Source of the DNA: Pseudomonas uvaldensis
GTDB taxonomy: Bacteria; Pseudomonadota; Gammaproteobacteria; Pseudomonadales; Pseudomonadaceae
Direction of reading: 5' to 3'
DNA: 64,000 bases
NCBI RefSeq assembly: GCF_021271205.1
Contig: NZ_JAIWKS010000008.1
Span: forward strand, 124,001-188,000
Position 1 is the stretch's first letter; every line of letters starts with the position of its first letter. The translations under genes and the position numbers were made by a program. Positions 52,339 through 60,250 of the stretch are shown piece by piece. Under the pieces are notes generated by a model that saw only the letters and a program-made list of their open reading frames with translations, made no database searches and was not told where the DNA came from.

Positions 52339-53883
52339 ATGCAAGCGCAGACAGCGACACAGCAATACAGCATAGGCGGCAGCTTGCGATTCAACGGGAT
52401 CGGCAAATCCTTTCCCGGTGTGCAGGCGCTGGCCAATATCAGTTTCGTCGCCCATCCGGGGCAGGTTCATGCCTTGATGGGTGAGAACGGCGCGGGCAAG
52501 TCCACGTTGTTGAAGATTCTCGGCGGTGCCTATATCCCGAGCAGCGGCGAGTTGCAGATCGGCGAGCAGACGATGGTCTTCAAATGCACTGCCGACAGCA
52601 TCGCCAGCGGTGTGGCGGTGATCCACCAGGAATTGCACTTGGTGCCGGAAATGACCGTCGCCGAAAACCTGTTCCTGGGGCATTTGCCGGCTCGTTTCGG
52701 CCTGGTCAATCGCGGCGTGCTGCGCCAGCAGGCGTTGGCGCTGCTCAAAGGCCTGGCCGATGAGATCGACCCCCAGGAAAAAGTCGGGCGTCTGTCCCTC
52801 GGTCAGCGGCAGTTGGTAGAGATCGCCAAGGCCTTGTCCCGGGGCGCCCACGTTATTGCTTTCGACGAACCCACCAGCAGCCTTTCAGCACGGGAAATCG
52901 ACCGCCTGATGGCGATCATCGCGCGCCTGCGTGACGAGGGCAAAGTCGTGCTTTACGTCAGTCACCGCATGGAAGAGGTGTTTCGCATCTGCGACGCGGT
53001 GACGGTGTTCAAGGATGGCCGCTACGTGCGGACCTTCGAAGACATGGGCGAACTGACCCATGACCAGTTGGTGACATGCATGGTCGGCCGCGATATCGAG
53101 GACATCTATGACTACCGTCCCCGCGAGCGCGGCGAGGTCGCGTTGCAGGTCGATCGGTTGCTCGGTCCGGGGCTGCGCGAGCCGGTCAGTTTCCAGGTGC
53201 ACAAAGGCGAGATCCTTGGACTGTTCGGGCTGGTGGGGGCCGGGCGCACCGAGCTGCTACGCTTGCTCAGCGGCCTGGAGCGTCAGACCGATGGGCGATT
53301 GCTGCTGCAGGGTGAGGAACTGAAGCTGCGCTCGCCCCGGGATGCCATCGCCGCCGGCGTGCTGCTCTGCCCGGAGGATCGCAAGAAGGAAGGCATCATG
53401 CCGCTGGCCAGCGTCGGCGAGAACATCAACATCAGCGCCCGCAGCGCTCATTCCACTTTTGGTTGCCTGTTGCGCGGCGATTGGGAACGGGGCAACGCCG
53501 ACAAACAGATCAAGGCGTTGAAGGTAAAGACCCCGACGGCGGGGCAGAAAATCATGTACCTGTCCGGCGGCAATCAGCAAAAAGCGATCCTCGGTCGCTG
53601 GCTGTCGATGCCGATGAAGGTCCTGCTGCTGGACGAGCCGACCCGTGGCATCGACATCGGGGCCAAGGCCGAGATCTATCAGATCATCCACAACCTGGCG
53701 GCCGAGGGCATTGCCGTGATCGTGGTGTCCAGCGACCTGATGGAAGTGATGGGCATTTCCGACCGAATCCTGGTGCTCTGCGAAGGGGCCATGCGTGGCG
53801 AACTGCCGCGTGACCAGGCCAATGAATCCAATCTGCTGCAACTGGCGCTGCCACGCCAACGCGTTGCCGACGCGGCGAACTGA
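52339..53883 (+). CDS. araG: AraG-like sugar ABC transporter ATPase
   Basis: A 514-residue protein with two ABC domains, as in E. coli AraG. The first has MGENGAGKST, SLGQRQLVEIAKALS and FDEPTSSL. The second has a degenerate P-loop GLVGAGRTELLRLLSG, LSGGNQQKAILGRWL and LLLDEPTRGIDIG. It powers the AraFGH importer. ATG 52339 has GAGG seven bases before it; a GTG two codons earlier is possible. araH follows after nine bases. Confidence 0.93.
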   Translation: MQAQTATQQYSIGGSLRFNGIGKSFPGVQALANISFVAHPGQVHALMGENGAGKSTLLKILGGAYIPSSGELQIGEQTMVFKCTADSIASGVAVIHQELHLVPEMTVAENLFLGHLPARFGLVNRGVLRQQALALLKGLADEIDPQEKVGRLSLGQRQLVEIAKALSRGAHVIAFDEPTSSLSAREIDRLMAIIARLRDEGKVVLYVSHRMEEVFRICDAVTVFKDGRYVRTFEDMGELTHDQLVTCMVGRDIEDIYDYRPRERGEVALQVDRLLGPGLREPVSFQVHKGEILGLFGLVGAGRTELLRLLSGLERQTDGRLLLQGEELKLRSPRDAIAAGVLLCPEDRKKEGIMPLASVGENINISARSAHSTFGCLLRGDWERGNADKQIKALKVKTPTAGQKIMYLSGGNQQKAILGRWLSMPMKVLLLDEPTRGIDIGAKAEIYQIIHNLAAEGIAVIVVSSDLMEVMGISDRILVLCEGAMRGELPRDQANESNLLQLALPRQRVADAAN

Positions 53884-53892
53884 GAGGTAATC

Positions 53893-54861
53893 ATGACCAT
53901 TCAAAACAATGCACTGCCAACGGCACGCAAACCCCTGGATATGCGGCGTTTCCTGGACGACTGGGCCATGCTGCTGGCGGCCATCGGGGTCTTCGTGCTC
54001 TGCACGCTGATGATCGATAACTTCTTGTCCCCGCTGAACATGCGAGGCCTGGGGCTGGCGATCTCCACCACCGGTATTGCGGCCTGCACTATGCTGTATT
54101 GCCTGGCGTCCGGTCACTTCGACCTCTCGGTCGGCTCGGTGATTGCCTGCGCTGGCGTGGTCGCGGCGGTGGTGATGCGTGACACCAACAGCGTCTTCCT
54201 GGGGATCAGTGCAGCGCTGGTGATGGGCCTGATCGTCGGCCTGATCAACGGCATCGTCATTGCCAAGCTGCGGGTCAACGCGCTGATCACGACGCTGGCG
54301 ACCATGCAGATCGTCAGGGGCCTGGCTTATATCTTCGCCAATGGTAAGGCGGTGGGTATTTCCCAGGAGTCGTTCTTTGTCTATGGCAACGGCCAGTTGT
54401 TCGGTGTGCCGGTGCCTATCCTGATCACCATCGTCTGCTTCCTGTTCTTCGGCTGGCTGCTGAACTACACCACCTACGGGCGCAACACCATGGCCATCGG
54501 GGGCAATCAGGAAGCGGCGCTGCTGGCGGGGGTGAACGTCGATCGCACCAAGATCATCATTTTTGCCGTGCATGGCGTGATCGGTGCGCTGGCGGGTGTG
54601 ATCCTGGCATCGCGCATGACGTCGGGCCAACCGATGATCGGCCAGGGCTTCGAACTGACGGTGATCTCGGCCTGCGTGCTGGGCGGCGTGTCGTTGAGCG
54701 GTGGTATCGGCATGATCCGCCATGTCATTGCCGGAGTGCTGATCCTGGCGATCATCGAGAACGCGATGAACCTGAAGAACATCGACACCTTCTACCAGTA
54801 CGTCATTCGTGGCTCGATCCTGCTGCTGGCGGTGGTCATTGACCGGATGAAGCAGCGCTGA
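53893..54861 (+). CDS. araH: AraH-like sugar ABC transporter permease
   Basis: A 322-residue inner-membrane permease with about eight to ten helices. Family motifs include ASGHFDLSVGSVIAC, INGIVIAKLRVNALITTLATM split across helices 5-6, GNQEAALLAGVNV, and VLGGVSLSGGIGMIRHVIAGVLIL near the end. It forms the channel of the AraFGH importer. GAGAGG precedes the start. A REP pair directly follows the stop. Confidence 0.93.
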   Translation: MTIQNNALPTARKPLDMRRFLDDWAMLLAAIGVFVLCTLMIDNFLSPLNMRGLGLAISTTGIAACTMLYCLASGHFDLSVGSVIACAGVVAAVVMRDTNSVFLGISAALVMGLIVGLINGIVIAKLRVNALITTLATMQIVRGLAYIFANGKAVGISQESFFVYGNGQLFGVPVPILITIVCFLFFGWLLNYTTYGRNTMAIGGNQEAALLAGVNVDRTKIIIFAVHGVIGALAGVILASRMTSGQPMIGQGFELTVISACVLGGVSLSGGIGMIRHVIAGVLILAIIENAMNLKNIDTFYQYVIRGSILLLAVVIDRMKQR

Positions 54862-54880
54862 AGCCTGCGTCGATCGGGCG

Positions 54881-54984
54881 GGCCTCATCGCGAGCGGGCT
54901 CGCTCCCACAGTGGATCAGTGCTGCACCTCAGTTTTGCTGTTGGCACAAGACCCTGTGGGAGCGAGCCTGCTCGCGATGAGGCC
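54881..54984. repeat. REPIN downstream of araH
   Basis: Two 30-nt arms, 54881-54910 and 54955-54984, are inverted copies matching at 29 of 30 positions. The core is CGAGCGGGCTCGCTCCCACA and its inverse. They enclose 44 nt. Confidence 0.88.
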
Positions 54985-55000
54985 GCCAGGACACCAGCGA

Positions 55001-55381
55001 TCACGCGGCCTTGCGCAAGGCCTCGATCAGTTCCTGCTTGCGCATTTTCGACCGGCCGGGAATATTCTTCGCCCGCGCCTCCTTCATCAGGTTATCCACA
55101 GTCTGGGCTTCGTGGGAGGCCTTGCTGGTACGCGGATGACCTTCGCGGGTCTTGGCTGCGCGACGGGCTGATTCCTTGCGATCGGTTTTCTTCTCGGCGG
55201 CCGGTTTTTTCTTCCCCGAACCGCCGGAGCGTTCGCCGCCGCCGGACTGTTTGTTCACGGTCGCCCAGGCCCGCGCTTCGGCTTCGTTCTCGGACACACC
55301 TTTTTTCTCGTAACTCTCTTCGATGTGCTCGGCCTTGCGCTTTTGCTCGGCGGTGTATTTGTCTTTGCTTCCACGAGGCAT
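55001..55381 (-). CDS. small basic protein, 'plasmid stabilization'/Rho_N-like
   Basis: A 126-residue, very basic protein (MPRGSKDKYTAEQKRKAEHIEESY in parts; VSENEAEARAWATVNKQSGGG). A Gly/Lys-rich linker leads to a C-terminal SKMRKQELIEALRKA segment resembling the SAP/Rho N-terminal fold. Relatives in Pseudomonas are annotated as plasmid stabilization proteins, a label with little experimental basis. GAGGA precedes ATG 55381. It lies 31 nt downstream of the exported protein gene on the same strand. Confidence 0.7.
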   Translation of the reverse strand: MPRGSKDKYTAEQKRKAEHIEESYEKKGVSENEAEARAWATVNKQSGGGERSGGSGKKKPAAEKKTDRKESARRAAKTREGHPRTSKASHEAQTVDNLMKEARAKNIPGRSKMRKQELIEALRKAA

Positions 55382-55412
55382 GGGCTGGTCCTCCTCAAGT
55401 ATGTGACCTGGA

Positions 55413-55757
55413 TTACTGGCTGGCAGCGCCACCCTCGGAGCCCGACCCGCCCGTGGTGGTCTTCGAACCCACGCCAGTTTCGGCGTTATCAGGCGCGGTA
55501 GAGTCCGGCGTGTTCATGCCGCCCTGGCGACCCATATCGTTACCCTGCACACGGGGATCGGTGCCGGTGGCGGGTGGCTGACCGTTGTTCAGGGTGCCAC
55601 CGGTGCCGTCCGTGTTCAGCTTGGGCATACCTTGGGTGGCAGGGGAATTGGGCGCCTGCACCGGGTCGGTCGGTCCGGTACCGGAGGTGGAAGCCGCGAA
55701 GGCCACCGAAGAGAGCAGTGCGGCAAATGTGAACGCTGTCAGCCTTGAAATGATCAT
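55413..55757 (-). CDS. exported Gly/Thr/Pro-rich hypothetical protein
   Basis: A 114-residue protein. A signal peptide (MIISRLTAFTFAALLSSVAFA) is followed by a low-complexity, probably disordered region rich in Gly, Thr, Pro, Ser and Asn without Cys (GTGPTDPVQAPNSP, GGTLNNGQPP, TGGSGSEGGAAS). I do not recognise a family. GGAGG lies eight bases before ATG 55757. It is upstream of the basic protein gene and may be co-transcribed with it. Confidence 0.7.
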   Translation of the reverse strand: MIISRLTAFTFAALLSSVAFAASTSGTGPTDPVQAPNSPATQGMPKLNTDGTGGTLNNGQPPATGTDPRVQGNDMGRQGGMNTPDSTAPDNAETGVGSKTTTGGSGSEGGAASQ

Positions 55758-55944
55758 GGTGTCGCCTCCATTTTTCAGATGCTTGCCTGATCTTGGGCCG
55801 TGAAGGGATGACGATGGTGCCTCGGGATCGACGAATGGCGCTTTCAGCACATGAGCTTGTTGCGGTCATTCCCATGGATTGGCATGTGACGAGCGTCGCA
55901 TAGCGGCTTAGTATGGCGCTTTCAATTGGCTACAAGGCCCGTTC

Positions 55945-56427
55945 ATGTCGATCGAGATCCGTCCTGCGCAACCCAGCGATGCGCCGCAAATCCTTGCCTT
56001 TATTACCGAGCTGGCGGATTACGAGAAGGCCCGTCACGAAGTCATCGCCAGTGTGGCGGACATCGAGCGCAGTCTGTTCAGCGAGGGCGCGACCGCCCAT
56101 GGGCTGATTTGCCTGCGTGACGGCGTGCCGATCGGTTTCGCGGTGTTTTTCTTCAGCTATTCCACTTGGCTGGGCAGCAACTGCCTGTACCTTGAAGACT
56201 TGTACATCACGCCGGAACAACGGGGCGGTGGGGCAGGCAAGACTTTATTGCGGCACTTGGCGAAGATCGCCTGCGACAACGATTGCGGTCGTTTCGAGTG
56301 GAGCGTGCTGGACTGGAACACCCCGGCCATTGAGTTCTACAAGTCCCTCGGCGCGCAGCCCCAGGAGGAGTGGGTGCGCTATCGGATGGATGGCAAGGTG
56401 CTGCGGGATTTCGCCCAAGGCAACTGA
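55945..56427 (+). CDS. GNAT acetyltransferase
   Basis: A 160-residue N-acetyltransferase. The acetyl-CoA site is LEDLYITPEQRGGGAGKTLLRHL, with Q/R-x-x-G-x-G/A spacing, and the C-terminal WNTPAIEFYKSLGA is typical. It resembles diamine-acetyltransferase-like members (DYEKARHEV, LEDLYI). The substrate is unknown. The start ATG 55945 has a weak RBS. It converges with the GST gene, five bases apart. Confidence 0.85.
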   Translation: MSIEIRPAQPSDAPQILAFITELADYEKARHEVIASVADIERSLFSEGATAHGLICLRDGVPIGFAVFFFSYSTWLGSNCLYLEDLYITPEQRGGGAGKTLLRHLAKIACDNDCGRFEWSVLDWNTPAIEFYKSLGAQPQEEWVRYRMDGKVLRDFAQGN

Positions 56428-56432
56428 GAGCT

Positions 56433-57065
56433 TCAGGAATAAGCGTCCCCGCCGTATTCGGCAAAACCCGGTCGTTGTTCGAGCCGTTTGCAATAGGCGG
56501 CCACGGCCGGGTAGTCGGGCCGCTCCATCGGCGTCTGGCGCCAGCGGTGCACGGACAGGCCGATGAGCACGTCAGCCAGGGAGAAGTCTGCGCCGGCCAC
56601 GTAGGCGCCGGTCCGGCTGAGTTGCTGTTCAAGCAGACCCATCTTTTCGTTCCAATCCTTGACGCCGGCGGCGATACGTTGCGGGTCCTGGCAATCCGGG
56701 TCCTTGCGCGCCAGAGCGTAAAAAGGGTATCCCCATGAGCGGTTGAGTTCGGTCGCTTGCCAATCCATCCACTGCTCGACGCGTGCCCGGGCGGCGGGCT
56801 CGATGGGCAGCAGATCGCCGCGCCCGTGTTTGCCTGCCAGATAGCGGCAGATGGTGTTCGACTCCCACAGCACGCCGTTTTCATCAATGATCACCGGCAC
56901 CTGGGCGTTGGGATTGAGAGCGAGGAACGCCGGATCATGGGTGGAATTGAAGCCAATGCCCCAATCTTCTCGTTCGTAGGGGATATCCAGTTCCTGACAG
57001 GTCCACAGCACTTTTCTGACGTTGATCGAAGAAGTGCGACCGAGGATTTTCAGCAGTTGGCCCAT
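56433..57065 (-). CDS. glutathione S-transferase family protein
   Basis: A 210-residue GST starting MGQLLKILGRTSSINVRK. The thioredoxin-fold half shows NAQVPVIIDENGVLWESNTICRYL; the helical half shows EQWMDWQATELNRSW and DFSLADVLIGLSVHRW. It belongs to the same group as the GST at 12465-13088. Its substrate is unknown. GGGAGA precedes the start. The divergent dgoK promoter lies directly upstream, so the two genes share a regulatory region. Confidence 0.88.
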   Translation of the reverse strand: MGQLLKILGRTSSINVRKVLWTCQELDIPYEREDWGIGFNSTHDPAFLALNPNAQVPVIIDENGVLWESNTICRYLAGKHGRGDLLPIEPAARARVEQWMDWQATELNRSWGYPFYALARKDPDCQDPQRIAAGVKDWNEKMGLLEQQLSRTGAYVAGADFSLADVLIGLSVHRWRQTPMERPDYPAVAAYCKRLEQRPGFAEYGGDAYS

Positions 57066-57151
57066 AAACGTTTCTCCCTGAGTGGCGAAGACATCCAGGC
57101 AGGAACTTAACAGGGTCGCTGGCGGTTGGCGATGGGATTTGATTCTGGATT

Positions 57152-57168
57152 TTCCCAATATATGGGAT
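57152..57168. promoter_or_regulatory. palindromic activator site, copy B
   Basis: TTCCCA-ATATA-TGGGAT, arms TCCCA/TGGGA perfect. Its centre (57160) is 22 nt before the -35 box at 57182, the same spacing as in copy A. Confidence 0.65.
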
Positions 57169-57181
57169 TGATATTTATATA

Positions 57182-57211
57182 TTGAGATTTTCCTGTGCCA
57201 AGGTTTATAGT
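57182..57211 (+). promoter_or_regulatory. promoter of the dgoK operon
   Basis: TTGAGA (57182-57187), 18-nt spacer, TATAGT (57206-57211). The hexamers and spacing are identical to the SDR promoter, and the shared context is TATATATTGAGATT and GGTTTATAGTC. Transcription should start near 57218. Confidence 0.65.
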
Positions 57212-57251
57212 CCGTTCCACTCACTGCCAATAAACAGAACAGGTGAAGCGG

Positions 57252-58229
57252 ATGCAGGCGCAATTGATCGCGCTCGATTGGGGGACCACCTCACTACGGG
57301 CTTATAAAATCGCCGCCGGAGGCCAAGTGCTCGAACAGCGTTCGCTGTCGTCGGGGATCATGCAGTTGCCCTCGGGGCCGCGGACCGTGGCGGGGCAGGT
57401 CTGCAGAGACGGATTTGAATTGGCCTTCGATGAGGCGTGTGGCGACTGGCTGGACGCACAGCCGGACCTGCCTGTCATCGCCTGCGGCATGGTCGGCAGC
57501 GCCCAGGGTTGGCGCGAAGCGCCTTACTGCGGCACGCCTGCCAACGTCGCCAACCTCGGACATTCCCTGCAAACCGTTCGCAGCCTTCGCGGTGTCGATG
57601 TGCACATCGTGCCCGGCGTGATCCAGCGTTCGCGGTTGCCCAATGTCATGCGTGGTGAAGAAACCCAGGTGCTTGGCGCGCTGCATAGTTTGCCGAACGA
57701 AGCCGTACTGATCGGCCTGCCCGGCAGTCATTCGAAATGGGTGGAGGTGGTCGACGGCTGCATCGTGCATTTCGATACCTTCATGACCGGCGAAATCTTC
57801 GCCGTTCTCAGTGACCACAGCATTCTCGGACGCACTCAACAGCGTGGCGCGGCGTTCGACGGCCCGGCGTTCGATCGTGGTGTGCGGGTGGCCTTGTCTC
57901 CCGACGGTCAGGCCGGTCCGTTGTCCACCGTGTTCAGCGCCCGCAGCCTGGGGCTCACCGGTGAACTTGGCGCGAACGCCCAAGCGGACTATCTCTCCGG
58001 CCTGTTGATCGGCCATGAGCTGACGGCGCTGGCAGCGGTGCAACGTCAACGACGCAACAGCGTTCATCTGCCCGCCGTGGTGTTGATCGGCAACCCTCAA
58101 CTCTGCGCCCGCTATCAACGGGCCCTCGACGCGTGCGGTTTCGCCCGGGTGACCCTGACCGAACAGGCCACCGAACGCGGGTTGTGGCAACTGGCTTTGG
58201 CGGCCGGGCTGCTCGATCGCCAAATTTGA
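57252..58229 (+). CDS. dgoK: 2-dehydro-3-deoxygalactonokinase
   Basis: A 325-residue sugar kinase of the DgoK family. The N-terminal phosphate loop is LIALDWGTTSLRAYKI, with GMVGSAQGWREAPY, LIGLPGSHSKWVEV, and FMTGEIFAVLSDHSILG downstream. It phosphorylates 2-keto-3-deoxygalactonate in the De Ley-Doudoroff pathway. ATG 57252 has AGGTGA six bases upstream; a GTG nine bases earlier is less likely. dgoA follows after 13 nt. Confidence 0.93.
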   Translation: MQAQLIALDWGTTSLRAYKIAAGGQVLEQRSLSSGIMQLPSGPRTVAGQVCRDGFELAFDEACGDWLDAQPDLPVIACGMVGSAQGWREAPYCGTPANVANLGHSLQTVRSLRGVDVHIVPGVIQRSRLPNVMRGEETQVLGALHSLPNEAVLIGLPGSHSKWVEVVDGCIVHFDTFMTGEIFAVLSDHSILGRTQQRGAAFDGPAFDRGVRVALSPDGQAGPLSTVFSARSLGLTGELGANAQADYLSGLLIGHELTALAAVQRQRRNSVHLPAVVLIGNPQLCARYQRALDACGFARVTLTEQATERGLWQLALAAGLLDRQI

Positions 58230-58242
58230 CTGGAGGTTTGAC

Positions 58243-58863
58243 ATGCTCACACAAGCACTGACGCACAACGGGCTGATCGCGATCCTACGTGGTCTGCGCC
58301 CCGGAGAGGCGGCCGCCATCGGCGAAGTCCTTTACAGCGCCGGATTTCGCGTCATCGAAGTGCCGCTCAATTCCCCCGAGCCGTACGAAAGTATCCGCAT
58401 CCTGCGCAGTACCTTGCCCGCCGATTGCCTGATCGGTGCCGGCACTGTGCTGACGCCGGAGCAGGTGGAGCAGGTCAAGGCCGCTGGCGGTCAGGTGATC
58501 GTCATGCCCCACAGCGATCCGAAAGTACTGCGCGCGGCCAAAGCAGCGGGGTTGTACCTGTCCCCGGGCGTCGCCACCCCGACCGAGGCGTTTGCCGCGT
58601 TGGCCGAAGGCGCCCATATGTTGAAGATGTTTCCCGCCGAGCAGATGGGCCCGGCGGTGGTCAAGGCCTGGCTTGCGGTATTGCCGTCCGGGACCGTGCT
58701 GGTGCCGGTGGGTGGGATTACCCCGGACAACATGGCGGCGTTCGTCGAGGCGGGCGTGAAGGGCTTTGGCCTCGGTTCCGGGTTGTTCAAACCGGGCCTG
58801 ACGGCCGATGAAGTGGCGGTACGCGCCAAGGCTTACGTGGCCGCGTGGAAGGCTCTGAACTAA
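58243..58863 (+). CDS. dgoA: 2-dehydro-3-deoxy-6-phosphogalactonate aldolase
   Basis: A 206-residue class I aldolase of the KDPG/KDPGal group. It shows ILRGLRPGEA, VIEVPLNSPE, GAGTVLTPEQV, and the Schiff-base Lys in HMLKMFPAEQMGP. It cleaves KDPGal to pyruvate and glyceraldehyde-3-phosphate. The NSPEPY variant of the second motif and the neighbours favour the galactonate over the gluconate enzyme. GGAGG precedes the start; dgoD begins 47 nt downstream. Confidence 0.93.
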   Translation: MLTQALTHNGLIAILRGLRPGEAAAIGEVLYSAGFRVIEVPLNSPEPYESIRILRSTLPADCLIGAGTVLTPEQVEQVKAAGGQVIVMPHSDPKVLRAAKAAGLYLSPGVATPTEAFAALAEGAHMLKMFPAEQMGPAVVKAWLAVLPSGTVLVPVGGITPDNMAAFVEAGVKGFGLGSGLFKPGLTADEVAVRAKAYVAAWKALN

Positions 58864-58910
58864 AGATTTTTCCGGCGCTCGGCGCTGCATCCAATAAGAG
58901 AGACAACAAG

Positions 58911-60059
58911 ATGAAAATCACCAAACTGACCACCTTTATCGTTCCGCCGCGCTGGTGCTTCCTCAAGGTCGAAACCGACGAAGGCGTGACCGGTTGGGGC
59001 GAGCCCGTGGTCGAAGGTCGTGCCCACACGGTGGCGGCTGCCGTTGAAGAATTGTCTGACTACCTGATTGGCAAAGACCCACGCAATATCGAGGACATCT
59101 GGACCGTGCTGTATCGCGGCGGCTTCTACCGCGGCGGCGCGGTGCACATGAGTGCCCTGGCCGGCATCGACCAGGCGTTGTGGGACATCAAGGGAAAGGC
59201 GCTGGGGGTGTCGGTCAGTGATTTGCTCGGTGGCCAGGTGCGGGACAAGATCCGTGTCTATTCCTGGATCGGCGGCGACCGTCCGGCAGACACCGCCCGC
59301 GCCGCGAAAGAGGCGGTAGGGCGCGGGTTCACCGCCGTGAAGATGAACGGCACCGAAGAGCTGCAATTCCTCGACACCTTTGAAAAAGTCGACCTGGCCC
59401 TCGCCAACGTTGCGGCAGTGCGCGACGCGGTGGGACCGAACGTCGGCATCGGCGTGGACTTCCACGGTCGGGTCCACAAGCCCATGGCCAAGGTGCTGAT
59501 GAAGGAACTCGACCCCTACAAGCTGATGTTCATAGAAGAACCGGTGCTCAGCGAAAACTATGAAGCCCTCAAGGAGCTGGCGCCGCTGACCAGCACGCCG
59601 ATTGCCTTGGGTGAGCGGTTGTTTTCCCGTTGGGATTTCAAGCGTGTGCTCAGCGAAGGCTACGTGGACATCATCCAGCCTGATGCATCCCACGCCGGCG
59701 GCATCACCGAAACCCGCAAGATCGCCAACATGGCCGAAGCCTACGACGTGGCGCTGGCATTGCATTGCCCGCTGGGCCCCATCGCCCTGGCGGCTTGCCT
59801 GCAACTGGACGCGGCCTGCTACAACGCGTTCATCCAGGAACAGAGCCTGGGCATTCACTACAACGAGAGCAACGACCTGCTGGATTACGTCAAGGATGCG
59901 CGGGTGTTCGATTACGAAAAAGGTTTCGTGAAGATCCCTAATGGCCCGGGCCTGGGCATCGAGATCAACGAGGAGTACGTCATCGAGCGTGCCGCCGTCG
60001 GACACCGCTGGCGCAATCCGATCTGGCGGCATGCCGATGGCAGTTTTGCGGAGTGGTGA
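58911..60059 (+). CDS. dgoD: D-galactonate dehydratase
   Basis: A 382-residue enolase-superfamily enzyme, exactly the E. coli DgoD length. Metal ligands lie in GIGVDFHGRVHKPMAK, MFIEEPVLSEN and ALGERLFSRWDF; the general base is in HCPLGPIALAAC. It starts MKITKLTTFIVPPRWCFLK and contains GWGEPVVEGRAHT. It converts galactonate to 2-keto-3-deoxygalactonate. ATG 58911 is preferred to a start overlapping dgoA. Confidence 0.95.
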   Translation: MKITKLTTFIVPPRWCFLKVETDEGVTGWGEPVVEGRAHTVAAAVEELSDYLIGKDPRNIEDIWTVLYRGGFYRGGAVHMSALAGIDQALWDIKGKALGVSVSDLLGGQVRDKIRVYSWIGGDRPADTARAAKEAVGRGFTAVKMNGTEELQFLDTFEKVDLALANVAAVRDAVGPNVGIGVDFHGRVHKPMAKVLMKELDPYKLMFIEEPVLSENYEALKELAPLTSTPIALGERLFSRWDFKRVLSEGYVDIIQPDASHAGGITETRKIANMAEAYDVALALHCPLGPIALAACLQLDAACYNAFIQEQSLGIHYNESNDLLDYVKDARVFDYEKGFVKIPNGPGLGIEINEEYVIERAAVGHRWRNPIWRHADGSFAEW

Positions 60060-60095
60060 TTGAGGCCTGATCACACTGTGCAAGCCATGGAATCC

Positions 60096-60197
60096 TGTGG
60101 GAGCAAGGTGTGGGAGCAAGGCTTGCCCGCGATGCAGGCGATGCGTTTTCCAGACGGACCGCGTCATCGTTCATCGCGGGCAAGCCTTGCTCCCACA
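60096..60197. repeat. REPIN between dgoD and the MFS gene, with duplicated arm start
   Basis: TGTGGGAGCAAGG occurs twice in tandem (60096-60108 and 60109-60121), then CTTGCCCGCGATG. The inverted arm, CATCGCGGGCAAGCCTTGCT and CCCACA, lies at 60172-60197. The 13-nt duplication in the left arm is unusual. Confidence 0.82.
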
Positions 60198-60250
60198 GAG
60201 GCTCGCTCCACTTTTGCCGCATTCGACAAATATAAAAAGAGGCACCTCAC

